The notes below the pieces were generated by a model, which made no database searches, was not told where the DNA came from, and saw only the letters and a list, made by a program, of their open reading frames with translations. The position numbers and the translations under genes are program-made. Shown here piece by piece: positions 18,674-26,309 of a stretch of DNA of 64,000 nucleotides. The first letter of the stretch is position 1. Each line of letters begins with the position of its first letter. Source of the DNA: Galbibacter pacificus (lineage in GTDB: Bacteria; Bacteroidota; Bacteroidia; Flavobacteriales; Flavobacteriaceae); assembly GCF_029603165.1 (NCBI RefSeq), contig NZ_JAQSVC010000003.1, forward strand, positions 496,001-560,000, written 5' to 3'.

Positions 18674-18934
18674 TTATTTTCCGTAATGGTAACGACACGC
18701 TGCAATCAATAACTGCTCGTTTACATATTTGTAGTCCAATCAATGTTCCGATGTGATTCGTCTTGACCAATAAGCCTATAAATCGCCCTTTAAAGCGTCG
18801 GGTTTTCCAATACCCTCAAAAGGTGTCCGCATACAGCTTTTAATCAGTTCGTTAATCCATTTTACTATTTTCTTATCGACTTTCTGCCAATACAAATAAT
18901 CTTCCCAAGAAGAAGTAGACCGAATTAATCGCAT
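18674..18934 (-). pseudogene. yoeB: yoeB-like toxin pseudogene with two in-frame stops
   Basis: Reading the minus strand straight through from the ATG at 18934, which directly follows the yefM stop, gives a complete YoeB-like protein of 86 codons. It runs from MRLIRSTSSWEDYLYWQ through TPFEGIGKPDALKGDL and AYWSRRITSEH to LLIAACRYHYGK. YoeB is a ribosome-dependent mRNA interferase, and the C-terminal RYHY is its catalytic region. Codon 53 is TAG (18776-18778) and codon 65 is TGA (18740-18742), so the product would stop before the catalytic end. There is no frameshift. The antitoxin next to it is intact. Confidence 0.85.
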
Positions 18935-19183
18935 CTATTCCATCAAGCCTTTTTCCATCCCATTTCCTGCTTCCAGTTCTTTGATAGCGTTTAATAATAC
19001 ATCCCTGTTCTTTCCAGTAAGCAGGTAGGTAGTTTCCTTTAATGAATTATGTTCATCCAATGATACCAAAATAAGGTCTTTACCGTCTTTGCGCTTGATA
19101 ATGACATTGCTAACATCATTGATTACCTTATCGAACCAATGCTTCAGATTTGAACGAAAGTCCGTATAATTTACTGTTTCCAT
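18935..19183 (-). CDS. yefM: YefM/Phd-family antitoxin
   Basis: An 82-residue antitoxin of the Phd/YefM fold. The ATG at 19183 (METVNYTDFRSNLKHWFDKV) is chosen because the product then opens exactly as YefM proteins do; an upstream TTG adds unrelated residues. The N-terminal half binds DNA and represses its own promoter. The C-terminal half (LLTGKNRDVLLNAIKELEAG) wraps the YoeB toxin. The stop TAG is followed at once by the ATG of the yoeB-like gene, the usual coupled order. Because that toxin is broken, the antitoxin is now an orphan that could still neutralise related toxins. Confidence 0.87.
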   Translation of the reverse strand: METVNYTDFRSNLKHWFDKVINDVSNVIIKRKDGKDLILVSLDEHNSLKETTYLLTGKNRDVLLNAIKELEAGNGMEKGLME

Positions 19184-19275
19184 AATACAAAGATGATAAA
19201 AGTACTTAAACAAGTGCGTATTAAAAGCTTGCTTTTAGGGATGGAACTCGTGTATGTATGGCCGGCTACCGAATA

Positions 19276-19573
19276 GAGTTGAATATTTTTCAAAAAAGCG
19301 GGTATTTCTTTTTTTTGTGATCGGTGCCACCGCACGGATATCATTATGGAATTACACCATGCGCAGTCCGGACGCTTAACTAACGATCTTGATATTGCGA
19401 TTACAGTGACCGATTGGGAACAATGGTTACGTGTTGGGCAGGAACTCCTAAAGTTTGAAGATTCCACCAAGGACAATGACCAAAAGCAACGGTTCATTTA
19501 TAAAGATACGTTTCAATTGAATAGGGTGCCTTTTGTAGAAATAGGTGCCATTATTGGCGGTAGTTTTTTATAG
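19276..19573 (+). pseudogene. AbiEii-type nucleotidyltransferase fragment, copy 1
   Basis: The frame opening at 19346 reads MELHHAQSGRLTNDLDIAIT, which is the nucleotidyltransferase core of AbiEii/AbiGii-like toxins, including the D-x-D pair. The natural upstream residues lie in another frame, broken by an eight-T tract near 19308 and by loss of one G relative to copy 2 near 19336. The C-terminus is cut after VPFVEIGAI. The DNA is highly similar to 25040-25280, so the two are copies of one ancestral gene. No functional product is expected. Confidence 0.75.
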
Positions 19574-19972
19574 TTTTTCTATTATTTCCATAATATCATT
19601 TTGTCCCCAATGCTCTACATATTTTCCATCTCGTAATCTTACAAAATCCATCACATTAAAAGTCACAGATTTATTTGTGGGCTTATGTCCCATAATTTCA
19701 CCTGTGTGAATTACGTGAATCATTTTTCGCGTGGCAATAATATCATCTTCACCAATTTGCTCGAGAATTTCAATGTCAAAATGCGAAAACCCCTTATGTA
19801 GCATTGAAGCAACTTGTTTCAGTCCATCTATATTATTAGGAACGCCTTTGGGCGCTGTGTTGTTAATGAAATCATCTGCTATAATTTCGTCCAAAACCTC
19901 AAAATTTCCTTGTTCCAAAAATTCTTTATTGAATTTTAAAACGGAAGCTTTATTTTTATCCACTGTACTCAT
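19568..19972 (-). CDS. SnoaL-like / ester-cyclase family protein
   Basis: A 134-residue protein of the SnoaL-like NTF2 fold. The ATG at 19972 (MSTVDKNKASVLKFNKEFLE) is preferred over a TTG nine codons upstream. Typical family features are the opening helix followed by EVLDEIIADDFINNTAP, the mid-strand ATRKMIHVIHTGEIMGH and the C-terminal VRLRDGKYVEHWGQND. Members include polyketide cyclases and many proteins with no known reaction. Nothing nearby suggests a polyketide pathway, so this is best seen as a passenger gene in the accessory region. It sits convergent to the AbiEii fragment, overlapping its end by six bases. Confidence 0.82.
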   Translation of the reverse strand: MSTVDKNKASVLKFNKEFLEQGNFEVLDEIIADDFINNTAPKGVPNNIDGLKQVASMLHKGFSHFDIEILEQIGEDDIIATRKMIHVIHTGEIMGHKPTNKSVTFNVMDFVRLRDGKYVEHWGQNDIMEIIEKL

Positions 19973-20260
19973 ATTGTTCGTATTTTCTCTATTTGACAAT
20001 CAATATTTTTGTGATTTTTTCTTGGCACGAAACTAATAGAATCAAGTGCAGATATGAATAAAATCAATAATTTCACTTCTATTGTTTTAAAAAAGTTCAT
20101 AGTAAAAAATTAATTCTTAGGCTCTAGGTTTTTAAGTTTTGCCAAATTACCGCCGATGTTTCTCGTGTATGGCTCGTTGAGGGAAAATCCGCGAGGACTT
20201 TCCGAGAGGAAAGTCAGAAGCAATGATAACTATAGCCGGTGTTCTAGTTATTGGGTGTAG

Positions 20261-20683
20261 TTATTTTTTATCCAAAAATTTTAAAAATTCATCTGCCGTC
20301 ATAACAGGTAATAATGATTTTTTAAAGTCCTTTCCGTTTCTTGTTATTATTATTTCACATTCTGATTCTGTTGCACTGAAATATTGTAAAGCATCTTCAA
20401 AATCCTTAACCGAAGAATTGAGTCCTTTTTCAATCGTTTGTTCATCGAGACAGCATATTTCACAGATTATCTTAAATTTTCTTAGTTTTTCCCTCGCTAT
20501 TTTTCCGTTCTCAAATTTTGCTAGAAAATAGTTAACTGTAGCAAACGAAATAGGCGAAACAACCATTGTTAGTTTCTCTTTTTCAGCTAAGGTTGCGATT
20601 TTTGCAATCGGTTCGTAAAAAGGTTTGCGCTCCCCTAAAAAGTCCAACATCACATTTGTATCTATAAAAATCCTTTTGCTCAT
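20261..20683 (-). CDS. PIN-domain toxin, VapC-like
   Basis: A 140-residue PIN-fold ribonuclease, toxin of a type II module. Acidic metal-binding residues are in place: Asp in FIDTNVMLDFLGER, Glu in the central helix, Asp in KDFEDALQYF, and the closing IITRNGKDF segment. VapC-like toxins usually cleave tRNA or rRNA; the target is not readable here. The start overlaps the antitoxin stop by four bases (20680-20683), so translation is coupled. The frame is complete with no sign of decay, unlike several neighbours. Confidence 0.88.
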   Translation of the reverse strand: MSKRIFIDTNVMLDFLGERKPFYEPIAKIATLAEKEKLTMVVSPISFATVNYFLAKFENGKIAREKLRKFKIICEICCLDEQTIEKGLNSSVKDFEDALQYFSATESECEIIITRNGKDFKKSLLPVMTADEFLKFLDKK

Positions 20684-20928
20684 TTATATTTCTCAAATAA
20701 ATAATCAGAATATTCTTTTTTATAGTCCAAATCAACTGGAATTTCAGTTCCGGTTGTGATACTTTTTACGAAAGGTGAAATTTCGAACTTAGCGGGGTCA
20801 TTTTCAGAAGTCAAAGATTGTAAATAGGCTTCTACAATACGAGACAAACTCATTTTTTTGTTAGAAGCATACGCTTTAGCTTTTTCAATAATATGTTGAT
20901 CAAGCTTTAGTGTTAATTTAGTATCCAT
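20680..20928 (-). CDS. VapB-like antitoxin (DUF6364-type) paired with the PIN toxin
   Basis: An 82-residue antitoxin. The N-terminus MDTKLTLKLDQHIIEKAKAY and the following KMSLSRIVEAYL helix form a ribbon-helix-helix DNA-binding fold. The acidic C-terminus (DLDYKKEYSDYLFEKYK) is the likely toxin-binding tail. It lies directly upstream of the PIN gene with a four-base overlap. The intergenic DNA upstream carries a TATATTTG promoter element inside an inverted repeat, which fits autorepression. Confidence 0.86.
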   Translation of the reverse strand: MDTKLTLKLDQHIIEKAKAYASNKKMSLSRIVEAYLQSLTSENDPAKFEISPFVKSITTGTEIPVDLDYKKEYSDYLFEKYK

Positions 20929-20940
20929 AACAAAATTAAT

Positions 20941-20975
20941 TTATACGTACAAATATAATAAAATAATCCGTATAA
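20941..20975 (-). promoter_or_regulatory. Promoter and operator of the VapBC-like module
   Basis: On the minus strand a TATATTTG element (plus positions 20950-20957) matches the Bacteroidota -7 consensus TAnnTTTG. It sits between the arms of an inverted repeat, TTATACG (20941-20947) and CGTATAA (20969-20975). An antitoxin dimer bound there would cover the promoter. The start codon is 12 bases from the repeat. Confidence 0.55.
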
Positions 20976-21200
20976 TTTGTTTTGTCAATGATTTTTGATG
21001 TGCGCTTTAATTACACCCAACTGTCTTATAACAATCAGTTGCGGATTGGTTAAAAACTAAGATAACTAAAATCACCGACTTTTGTCTATTTCCGAGCGTG
21101 CTGACATTTACAGTCAGTACGCCGTAATTACGGTTAGCATCTATGAAAAAGAGCCTATCGAATATCTTTAAGATTCACTAAAATCAAAAGATATGGAAAC

Positions 21201-21626
21201 TCAACAAACTGCTTCGTCTAAATTATTCAATGGCATTATTTGAATGGTTAAACCATCAATATCTACTTGTTGTAGATTATCAAAGCCGTCTTCAAACCAA
21301 GGATTAGCTGGTGCCCAACCTACAGGTTTCGTTGCCATAACATCAACCAAAACATCATCAAATTTAAAACGACATATAACATCTAAATCGGCTGTTTGTT
21401 TAAAACCTCTTTTAGATAGTTCTTCCCCTATTTCTTCTAAATGAGCTACGGAAGCTACTTTTATACTGATATCAACATCCTTTGTAGGACGTACATCATC
21501 TGCTGCTGGGTCATTAATGTATAGGCTTACTGTTGCTCCTCCTACATAAATTACTTGACTATTGAGGTCTCCTAAAGCTTTAGCAACCTTTTGGATAACT
21601 TTTCTATTTATGATGGTATTTTTCAT
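21201..21626 (-). CDS. Nucleotidyltransferase-fold protein, AbiEii-like, probably 3'-truncated
   Basis: A 141-residue protein with a nucleotidyltransferase core: GGATVSLYINDP followed by TKDVDISIKV, with the two Asp of the catalytic pair, then a third acidic strand VLVDVMATKP. Relatives known as type IV toxin partners normally continue for another 100 or so residues beyond the LTIQIMPL strand. Here the frame ends shortly after it (NNLDEAVC), so the C-terminal half is probably missing. It starts one base after the stop of the winged-helix gene at 21628. Whether the short form still acts is unknown. Confidence 0.65.
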   Translation of the reverse strand: MKNTIINRKVIQKVAKALGDLNSQVIYVGGATVSLYINDPAADDVRPTKDVDISIKVASVAHLEEIGEELSKRGFKQTADLDVICRFKFDDVLVDVMATKPVGWAPANPWFEDGFDNLQQVDIDGLTIQIMPLNNLDEAVC

Positions 21627-21627
21627 T

Positions 21628-22140
21628 CTAATTAAGTCTCTCTTTTAATTCATCCATAGCCATTTTCTGTTCTCTTACACTACCTAAACGTATAGCGTCT
21701 AATAAAGATAATAATTCATAAAGTTTTACATCCTTTAAACAAGCCTTTGGAACATTTGGATGTAACGGTTCAACAGAAAAACCTCTTTGACTCCCTTCGC
21801 TATATGGCCAAACAAAATTTTGGTTACTTTGAATCTTATTTACCAAAGGCATCGCACTATGAGCCGTAACTATACCTCTTACCATTGCTCCGGGTTTTTG
21901 CGGATACACATACTTGAGGCCAAAAAATACAAACTCTTGAACTGCTGACATTAGTACTCTTTTCTTATTACTTGCGATTAAACCTGCCATCATACTTCTG
22001 TTTAAGGACTCGCTTACTTCACTTTGACTTATATAAAGTTCATTAGCTATATCTTTCATATACCATTGTTCCTTTCCTTTGGCTATAATTTTCAATAATA
22101 TAACTATGTCATGAGGTCGCATTCCACTATGTTTTTTCAT
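21628..22140 (-). CDS. Winged-helix protein, probable antitoxin or regulator of the nucleotidyltransferase
   Basis: A 170-residue protein. The N-terminal 70 residues form a MarR-like winged helix (MRPHDIVILLKIIA, then YISQSEVSESLNRSMMAGLI). The C-terminal part (FVFFGLKYVYPQKPGAMVRG) is typical of helix-turn-helix partners of AbiEii-like nucleotidyltransferases. The two genes are separated by a single base. The upstream DNA contains paired TCGCGA hexamers just after a TAAATTTG promoter element, so it probably represses its own operon. The start is the only reasonable Met. Confidence 0.72.
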   Translation of the reverse strand: MKKHSGMRPHDIVILLKIIAKGKEQWYMKDIANELYISQSEVSESLNRSMMAGLIASNKKRVLMSAVQEFVFFGLKYVYPQKPGAMVRGIVTAHSAMPLVNKIQSNQNFVWPYSEGSQRGFSVEPLHPNVPKACLKDVKLYELLSLLDAIRLGSVREQKMAMDELKERLN

Positions 22141-22156
22141 TACCTATATATTTGTG

Positions 22157-22183
22157 ATTCGCGATTCGCGATATGCAAATTTA
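22157..22183 (-). promoter_or_regulatory. Promoter with paired TCGCGA operator
   Basis: Read on the minus strand, TAAATTTG (plus 22176-22183) matches the -7 element TAnnTTTG. Right after it come two TCGCGA hexamers (plus 22159-22164 and 22166-22171), about 15-20 bases before the start at 22140. The operator would lie on the transcription start site and suits a dimeric winged-helix repressor. Confidence 0.5.
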
Positions 22184-22331
22184 ATAAATTTTTATTTGGT
22201 TTCAACTACAAGATAGTTATTGTGTTTTCTCTATGTATTAATCCTGCTTCTATAAATTTGGTGATATAGCCTCCTGCCGTTTTGTGTGTGATGTTTTGCT
22301 TAATTGCGATTCAGTAAAAGCTTTATTCTAG

Positions 22332-22740
22332 TCATATAGAGGCTTTTATAAGCTCCTTAGAGATTAAAAACAGTGCTACGATCAGTTGCTGTAAGTCGAT
22401 TTTACTATTGGACAGCCTACGTACATTATGGACCAAGGTGATCAGTCCAAAATCGGCTGAAGCTGCTGAGTAAAACAAATCCTCCCTTTTTTGCCTTTTT
22501 CATACATTGGTCGATAATCTTTTTGTAAAACTTGGCATCGGTAGGATACGTGATGTTCTTTTCCTGAGCGGTGCTATCTACACTCACACGGGTGGCCTGT
22601 CCTTACCGCGCCTGTCTATCAAATGCTTCAGGATTTTTGCTATCCCGGGCTCACCAATACGTTGCCTAAAGTGTACCAGGTCACTGGCCGCACAGGGCTG
22701 TCCCCATTATTGATGTTGCTGTTCACTAAAATATTGAAAA
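22332..22740 (-). pseudogene. IS5/IS1182-type transposase remnant
   Basis: The minus strand, read in shifting frames, gives successive blocks of a DDE transposase C-terminus. These are DLVHFRQRIGEPGIAKILKH from 22682, then VSVDSTAQEKNITYPTDAKF with the second catalytic Asp, then ADFGLITLVHNVRRLSNSK, ending with a stop at 22332. At least two frameshifts separate the blocks, and the N-terminal part is missing. No terminal inverted repeats were found. It lies just downstream of the integrase gene and is a dead fragment. Confidence 0.7.
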
Positions 22741-22741
22741 C

Positions 22742-23959
22742 TTATATTTCAAGCTTTTCATGATACTGATCTAAAATATCCGTGGGCAGTGATTTTAGGT
22801 ATCTCTGCGTGGTGTTCAACTTACTGTGCCCCATCATCGCCGAAATAGCCTCCAAAGGAATGTTCTGGAGCATCGCCTGGGTGGCAAAGCTATGCCTGGC
22901 CACATAAGAGGTAAGCCTGTGTTCTATATTACATTTCCCGGCTATGATCTTGAGCCCTTTATTATAACGGTGGCGCTCCCACATGATATCCTTATATTGC
23001 GCTTTTAAATCCGTCCGCTTTATAATATGAAAGATAAAATCTTCCTTCTTCTTGCCCTCGAGGTAATACTTAAGGATTTCATGCAACTGGCCCGAGATCT
23101 TGATGTCATAGATTTTAGAGGTCTTCTTTCTGCGAAACTGAACCCGTCCGTTTACGATGTTCTTCTTTTTTAAAAAAGCCAGGTCCACAAAGGACATTCC
23201 GTACAGCATATAGGATATTAAAAAGAAATTCCGGTAATGGAAGATAGCCGATCCCCTTCTGGTCTTCAATTGCATAATCTTACGGATGCTCTCCAGGGGC
23301 AAGGCCCGTTTTTGTGTGGGCTGCATTCTGATTTTATAATGGTAAAAAGGGTAGGCCTCCCGTTCGATAAGTCCTTCTTTGATCCCTTTGTTATAGATGG
23401 CCCTTAAGGTACGCATATAGCAAGCAACGCCGTTGATCGAGTTGCCCTCTTTGGAGAGGTGGTGTTTTTCAAATTGTATTAAAAATTCATAATTCACCTC
23501 ATGGAACTTAACATCCTTTCCCTTGGTAAAATTCTTAAGCACCGATAACAGCACACCGTATGCCTTGGCAGAACCATAACGCTGCATTTCATTAAGTTCC
23601 CTGACCTTGGCCTCCCCGAATTTAAAAAAGGAACTGTACGCATCGCTTCTTGTTATTCGGGACTTCACCTGATTGATGGACATATAGTTCAGCATCCCTT
23701 TATCGTGAAGCTTGTTTATGATATCGGCGGCCTTTGCTTTCTCTTTCAGCAAAAGATTGTTAAGCCTTCCTACCGACTCGGTCCCCTCATACTTATTTTT
23801 GATTTCATTTTTTCTGGAATCCCAGTACATTTCCTTCACTGAAAATCCGGTGGCTATCGAAGTACTTCTTCGGTGATGGGTCAACCGCAAAATAATTGGA
23901 AAAGTCCCGTCCATTTTGCATCTTCGCGTATCTAGTGTGAGTGATAAAAATGTTTTCAT
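22742..23959 (-). CDS. int: Tyrosine recombinase / integrase
   Basis: A 405-residue site-specific recombinase of the Bacteroidota phage-integrase-like group with a SAM-like core-binding domain. The start at 23959 (MKTFLSLTLDTRRCKMDG) matches the family; the longer frame to 24037 adds a non-family leader. The C-terminal catalytic block is intact: HRLTSYVARHSFATQ gives the His and Arg-His, then MMGHSKLNTTQRYLKSL gives the second His and the nucleophilic Tyr. The usual first catalytic Arg lies where this protein reads MLYGMSFVDLAFL; subgroups with this variation exist. Its promoter and first ten codons are repeated at 44866-45046 beside a split tRNA, so it is the likely integrator of the element. 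Confidence 0.9.
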   Translation of the reverse strand: MKTFLSLTLDTRRCKMDGTFPIILRLTHHRRSTSIATGFSVKEMYWDSRKNEIKNKYEGTESVGRLNNLLLKEKAKAADIINKLHDKGMLNYMSINQVKSRITRSDAYSSFFKFGEAKVRELNEMQRYGSAKAYGVLLSVLKNFTKGKDVKFHEVNYEFLIQFEKHHLSKEGNSINGVACYMRTLRAIYNKGIKEGLIEREAYPFYHYKIRMQPTQKRALPLESIRKIMQLKTRRGSAIFHYRNFFLISYMLYGMSFVDLAFLKKKNIVNGRVQFRRKKTSKIYDIKISGQLHEILKYYLEGKKKEDFIFHIIKRTDLKAQYKDIMWERHRYNKGLKIIAGKCNIEHRLTSYVARHSFATQAMLQNIPLEAISAMMGHSKLNTTQRYLKSLPTDILDQYHEKLEI

Positions 23960-24110
23960 AAGCAACAAGTTACTGAAAAAATTTGCACGCCATTTGCAAA
24001 CAAAAGTTTGATGCTTTCTGTATTGATTTAAACACAAAAATTATCAATATATTGATAATAAGCATATTACAATTTTATAAGTTTCCGAAAATCCCTATTT
24101 TAAAAAACTC
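23930..24110. repeat. 181-bp direct repeat, left copy (int promoter, first ten int codons, att-like end)
   Basis: This stretch and 44866-45046 agree at 178 of 181 positions by direct comparison; the three differences lie near 24014, 24060 and 24063. It spans the first ten codons of the integrase, its upstream region and a terminal AAAAAACTC. After that the copies diverge: CTAAAAAAGG here, ATAATCAGGG at the right copy, where the sequence is the anticodon loop of a tRNA. Confidence 0.9.
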
Positions 24111-24162
24111 CTAAAAAAGGTATATTTCTAAATATTTTGTTGTGTACACATAGTTACTTAGA

Positions 24163-24977
24163 TTGGTTAAGCAGCGATTCATTTGCGGTTTAAAATTATA
24201 TTTAATAGCTGAATATATTTCAAAAAAAGTAGCTCAGGAACTGAAGGAACGTGGGATTAATTATATCGATGTTGCCGGCAATGCGTTTATAAGGCATAAT
24301 GATTTAACGATCTTCGTAGAAGGTCAAAAGAACACAAAGAAAGACAAGACAAATCAATCACGAGCTTTTCAAGAAACAGGGTTAAAAATTATTTTTCATT
24401 TATTAAATAAGCCCGAAAGCCTCCATGATTCTTACAGAAGAATTTCGGAACTAGCTGATGTGTCCATAGGATCGGTAAGCAATGTAATGGGCGAACTAGA
24501 AGCCTTAAATTACTTATTGAAAACAAGTAATAAACGAGTTCTTAAAAATAAAAGAGAATTATTAGAACGTTGGGTGGTCGATTTTAATGCAACCCTTAGA
24601 CCTCGAATTCTCAGAAAACGAATGCGTTTTATAGATCAGGAACAACTAAAAAACTGGCACACTATAGATTTACATTCAGAAAATGGTTCTATCCTTTGGG
24701 GAGGTGAACCTGGAGGGGGCTTTATACAGACAATTTAAGACCTGAGCAATTTACCCTATTTACAGATTTAGAACTTTCTCAAGTCGCAAAAACATTACGT
24801 TTAATTCCAAGTGAAACCGGTACCGTTGAAATCTTGCAAAAATTTTGGAAAGATAACAATACGAACAACCAAGCCGCCCCCCCCACTTTTAGTATATGCA
24901 GATTTAATAAATAGTGGCTATGGAAGAAATATAGAGACCGCAAAAAAATACTAGAGAATGAACTACCGTATATCTAG
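24163..24977 (+). pseudogene. AbiEi-like antitoxin pseudogene with two frameshifts
   Basis: The first frame (to 24738) matches type IV AbiEi-like antitoxins of Bacteroidota from mid-protein on: LIAEYISKKVAQELKERGIN, DVAGNAFIRHNDLTIFVEG, the winged helix ISELADVSIGSVSNVMGELE, and RWVVDFNATLRPRILRKR. The frame is lost at a five-G tract near 24709 but continues in another frame as LYTDNLRPEQFTLFTDLELS and VEILQKFWKDNN. It is lost again at an eight-C tract (24877-24884) and continues as PLLVYADLINSGYGRNIETA, ending at 24977. The N-terminus is missing and the first codon would be TTG. It overlaps the start of the AbiEii pseudogene, as intact pairs do. Confidence 0.8.
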
Positions 24978-25381
24978 CGGGAAATTTACGCATCCGCTAT
25001 TAAAACCTATTTTGTTGGAACTTATAGAATATTACAAAGAAGCAGGTATTTCTTTTTGTAATCGGTGCCACCGCACGGGATATCATTATGGAATTACACC
25101 ATATGCAGTCCGGACGCTTAACTTACGATCTTGATATTGCGATTACGGTGAACGATTGGGAACAATGGTTAAGCGTTGAACAAGAACTCCTAAAGCTTGA
25201 AAATTTCACCATGGACAATGACCAAAAGCAACGGTTCATTTATAAAGATACGCTTCAACAGGATATTGTGCCTTTTGCATACAACCATTTGAAAGTTTCA
25301 TTTTATTTAATGGTATTATTATTAATAGACAAATCATCCCAAAAAACCAGAAGATCTTTCTTTTTTGTTAATGGTAATTGA
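24958..25381 (+). pseudogene. AbiEii-type nucleotidyltransferase pseudogene, copy 2
   Basis: It starts with ATG at 24958, overlapping the AbiEi frame: MNYRISSGKFTHPLLKPILL, then ELIEYYKEAGISF. At a five-T tract (about 25050) the frame is lost. The following frame, from 25088, gives MELHHMQSGRLTYDLDIAIT with the catalytic Asp pair, and continues to VPFAYNH, after which similarity stops. The fragment at 19276 is a second copy of the same region, with an eight-T tract at the same place. Both copies are out of frame there. Confidence 0.75.
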
Positions 25382-25589
25382 AGTTTATAAAGGCATTTTT
25401 AGTGATCCTTTTACCTGCTGCATTCCAATACTTTTGTAAAATTAAGGCATAAATTCTCAGAAACATATACAGCCACATTTCTTTTAATCACACGATCAGT
25501 TCATGAAATGCAGGAACTAATATAAAAAATTACGGTATTCCCCTAAAATTCACATTGGTAAAACTCATCTAATAATTTATGACATAGCA

Positions 25590-25614
25590 TAAGTTTGAAA
25601 TGTTGATTTTCAAC
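25590..25614 (+). promoter_or_regulatory. Candidate promoter of the lanthipeptide precursor operon
   Basis: TAAGTTTG at 25590-25597 fits the Bacteroidota -7 element TAnnTTTG and lies about 75 bp before the first precursor start. Directly after it is a short inverted repeat, GTTGA-TTT-TCAAC (25602-25614). No clear -33 element is seen at the usual distance. There is no gene in 25382-25672 other than this. Confidence 0.35.
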
Positions 25615-25672
25615 AAAATTGCTTCGAAGGCCAAGAAGTAGAACTAAATGTTTAATTAAATCCAATAATGTG

Positions 25673-25843
25673 ATGAAAAAAAAGAAGATCACTTTAAAGA
25701 AAAAATCCCTAATGAATCTTCAGGATGATCAGATGAAATCTCTGATCGGCGCCGAAGAAATGTCTAACGATTCAGGAGCGACCTGTGATGCAACTATTAA
25801 GTTACCAGTAGTTGATGAATCATGCTGCAGAAGATCTTGTTAA
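25673..25843 (+). CDS. lanA1: Class I lanthipeptide precursor, copy 1
   Basis: A 56-residue ribosomal precursor. The leader MKKKKITLKKKSLMNLQDDQ contains an LMNLQDD segment resembling the FNLD box of class I leaders and ends in SLIGA (residues 23-27), a GG/GA site for a C39 peptidase. The core has Ser or Thr at 31, 34, 37, 41, 50 and 55, and Cys at 38, 51, 52 and 56, so up to four thioether rings are possible. Residues 53-54 are Arg-Arg inside CCRRSC. The ATG at 25673 is chosen because all three copies align from it; an upstream Met would add 18 unrelated residues. It is first of a run that includes the receptor and peptide arginase genes. Confidence 0.88.
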   Translation: MKKKKITLKKKSLMNLQDDQMKSLIGAEEMSNDSGATCDATIKLPVVDESCCRRSC

Positions 25844-25865
25844 TTATTAATCCTAAAACTTTTTT

Positions 25866-26042
25866 ATGAAAAAAAAGAAAATCACTCTTGAGAAAAAGTC
25901 CTTAATGAATTTACAGGACGATCAGATGAAATCCCTTATAGGGGCAGATGATATGTCCGATGATTCGGGTGCAACTTGTGGAGCCACGGTAAAATTAGAA
26001 GCTGTAGATGACTCCTGTTGTAGAAGATCCTGTCGAAATTAA
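25866..26042 (+). CDS. lanA2: Class I lanthipeptide precursor, copy 2
   Basis: A 58-residue precursor with the same leader, one Glu replacing Lys at position 9, and the same SLIGA site. The core differs by charge and small substitutions (ADDMSDDSGATCGATVKLEA, then VDDSCCRRSCRN). Cys stay at 38, 51, 52 and 56. It has a C-terminal Arg-Asn extension, so three Arg are available for modification. It starts 22 bp after copy 1. Conservation of Cys and Arg positions against drift elsewhere suggests that ring pattern and Arg pair are under selection. Confidence 0.87.
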   Translation: MKKKKITLEKKSLMNLQDDQMKSLIGADDMSDDSGATCGATVKLEAVDDSCCRRSCRN

Positions 26043-26062
26043 CAACCTTAACATTCATTAAA

Positions 26063-26233
26063 ATGAAAAAAAAGAAGATAACTCTTAAAAAAACGTCCCT
26101 GATGAATCTTCAGGAAGACCAAATGAAATCACTAATTGGTGCTGAAGATATGTCCGGAGATTCTGGAGCCACTTGCGATGCAACAATAAAATTGCCTGCG
26201 GTTGAAGAAAGTTGTTGCAGAAGGTCATGTTAA
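26063..26233 (+). CDS. lanA3: Class I lanthipeptide precursor, copy 3
   Basis: A 56-residue precursor closest to copy 1. The leader is MKKKKITLKKTSLMNLQEDQ, followed by SLIGA and a core beginning EDMSGDSGATCDATIKLPAV and ending EESCCRRSC. All four Cys and the Arg pair are kept. It starts 20 bp after copy 2 and is the last precursor before the strong hairpin at 26310. Having three copies makes a multi-component or dose-amplified product possible. Confidence 0.87.
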   Translation: MKKKKITLKKTSLMNLQEDQMKSLIGAEDMSGDSGATCDATIKLPAVEESCCRRSC

Positions 26234-26309
26234 CCTTCAAATCAGCAATGAAAATTTGGAATTTAGATCAGGCTAGGATTCGATATATTCAGTAGCCTGT
26301 CATTTCAAT

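Noticed and set aside
22507-22713. A plus-strand open frame of 68 codons between the TA genes and the integrase
   Set aside because: It lies opposite clear transposase residues on the minus strand and has no protein-like features.
25673-26233. Three similar units as a CRISPR-like or tandem DNA repeat array
   Set aside because: The units are complete reading frames with their own starts and stops, and substitutions respect codon meaning; there are no short repeats with spacers. No CRISPR array was seen anywhere in the window.
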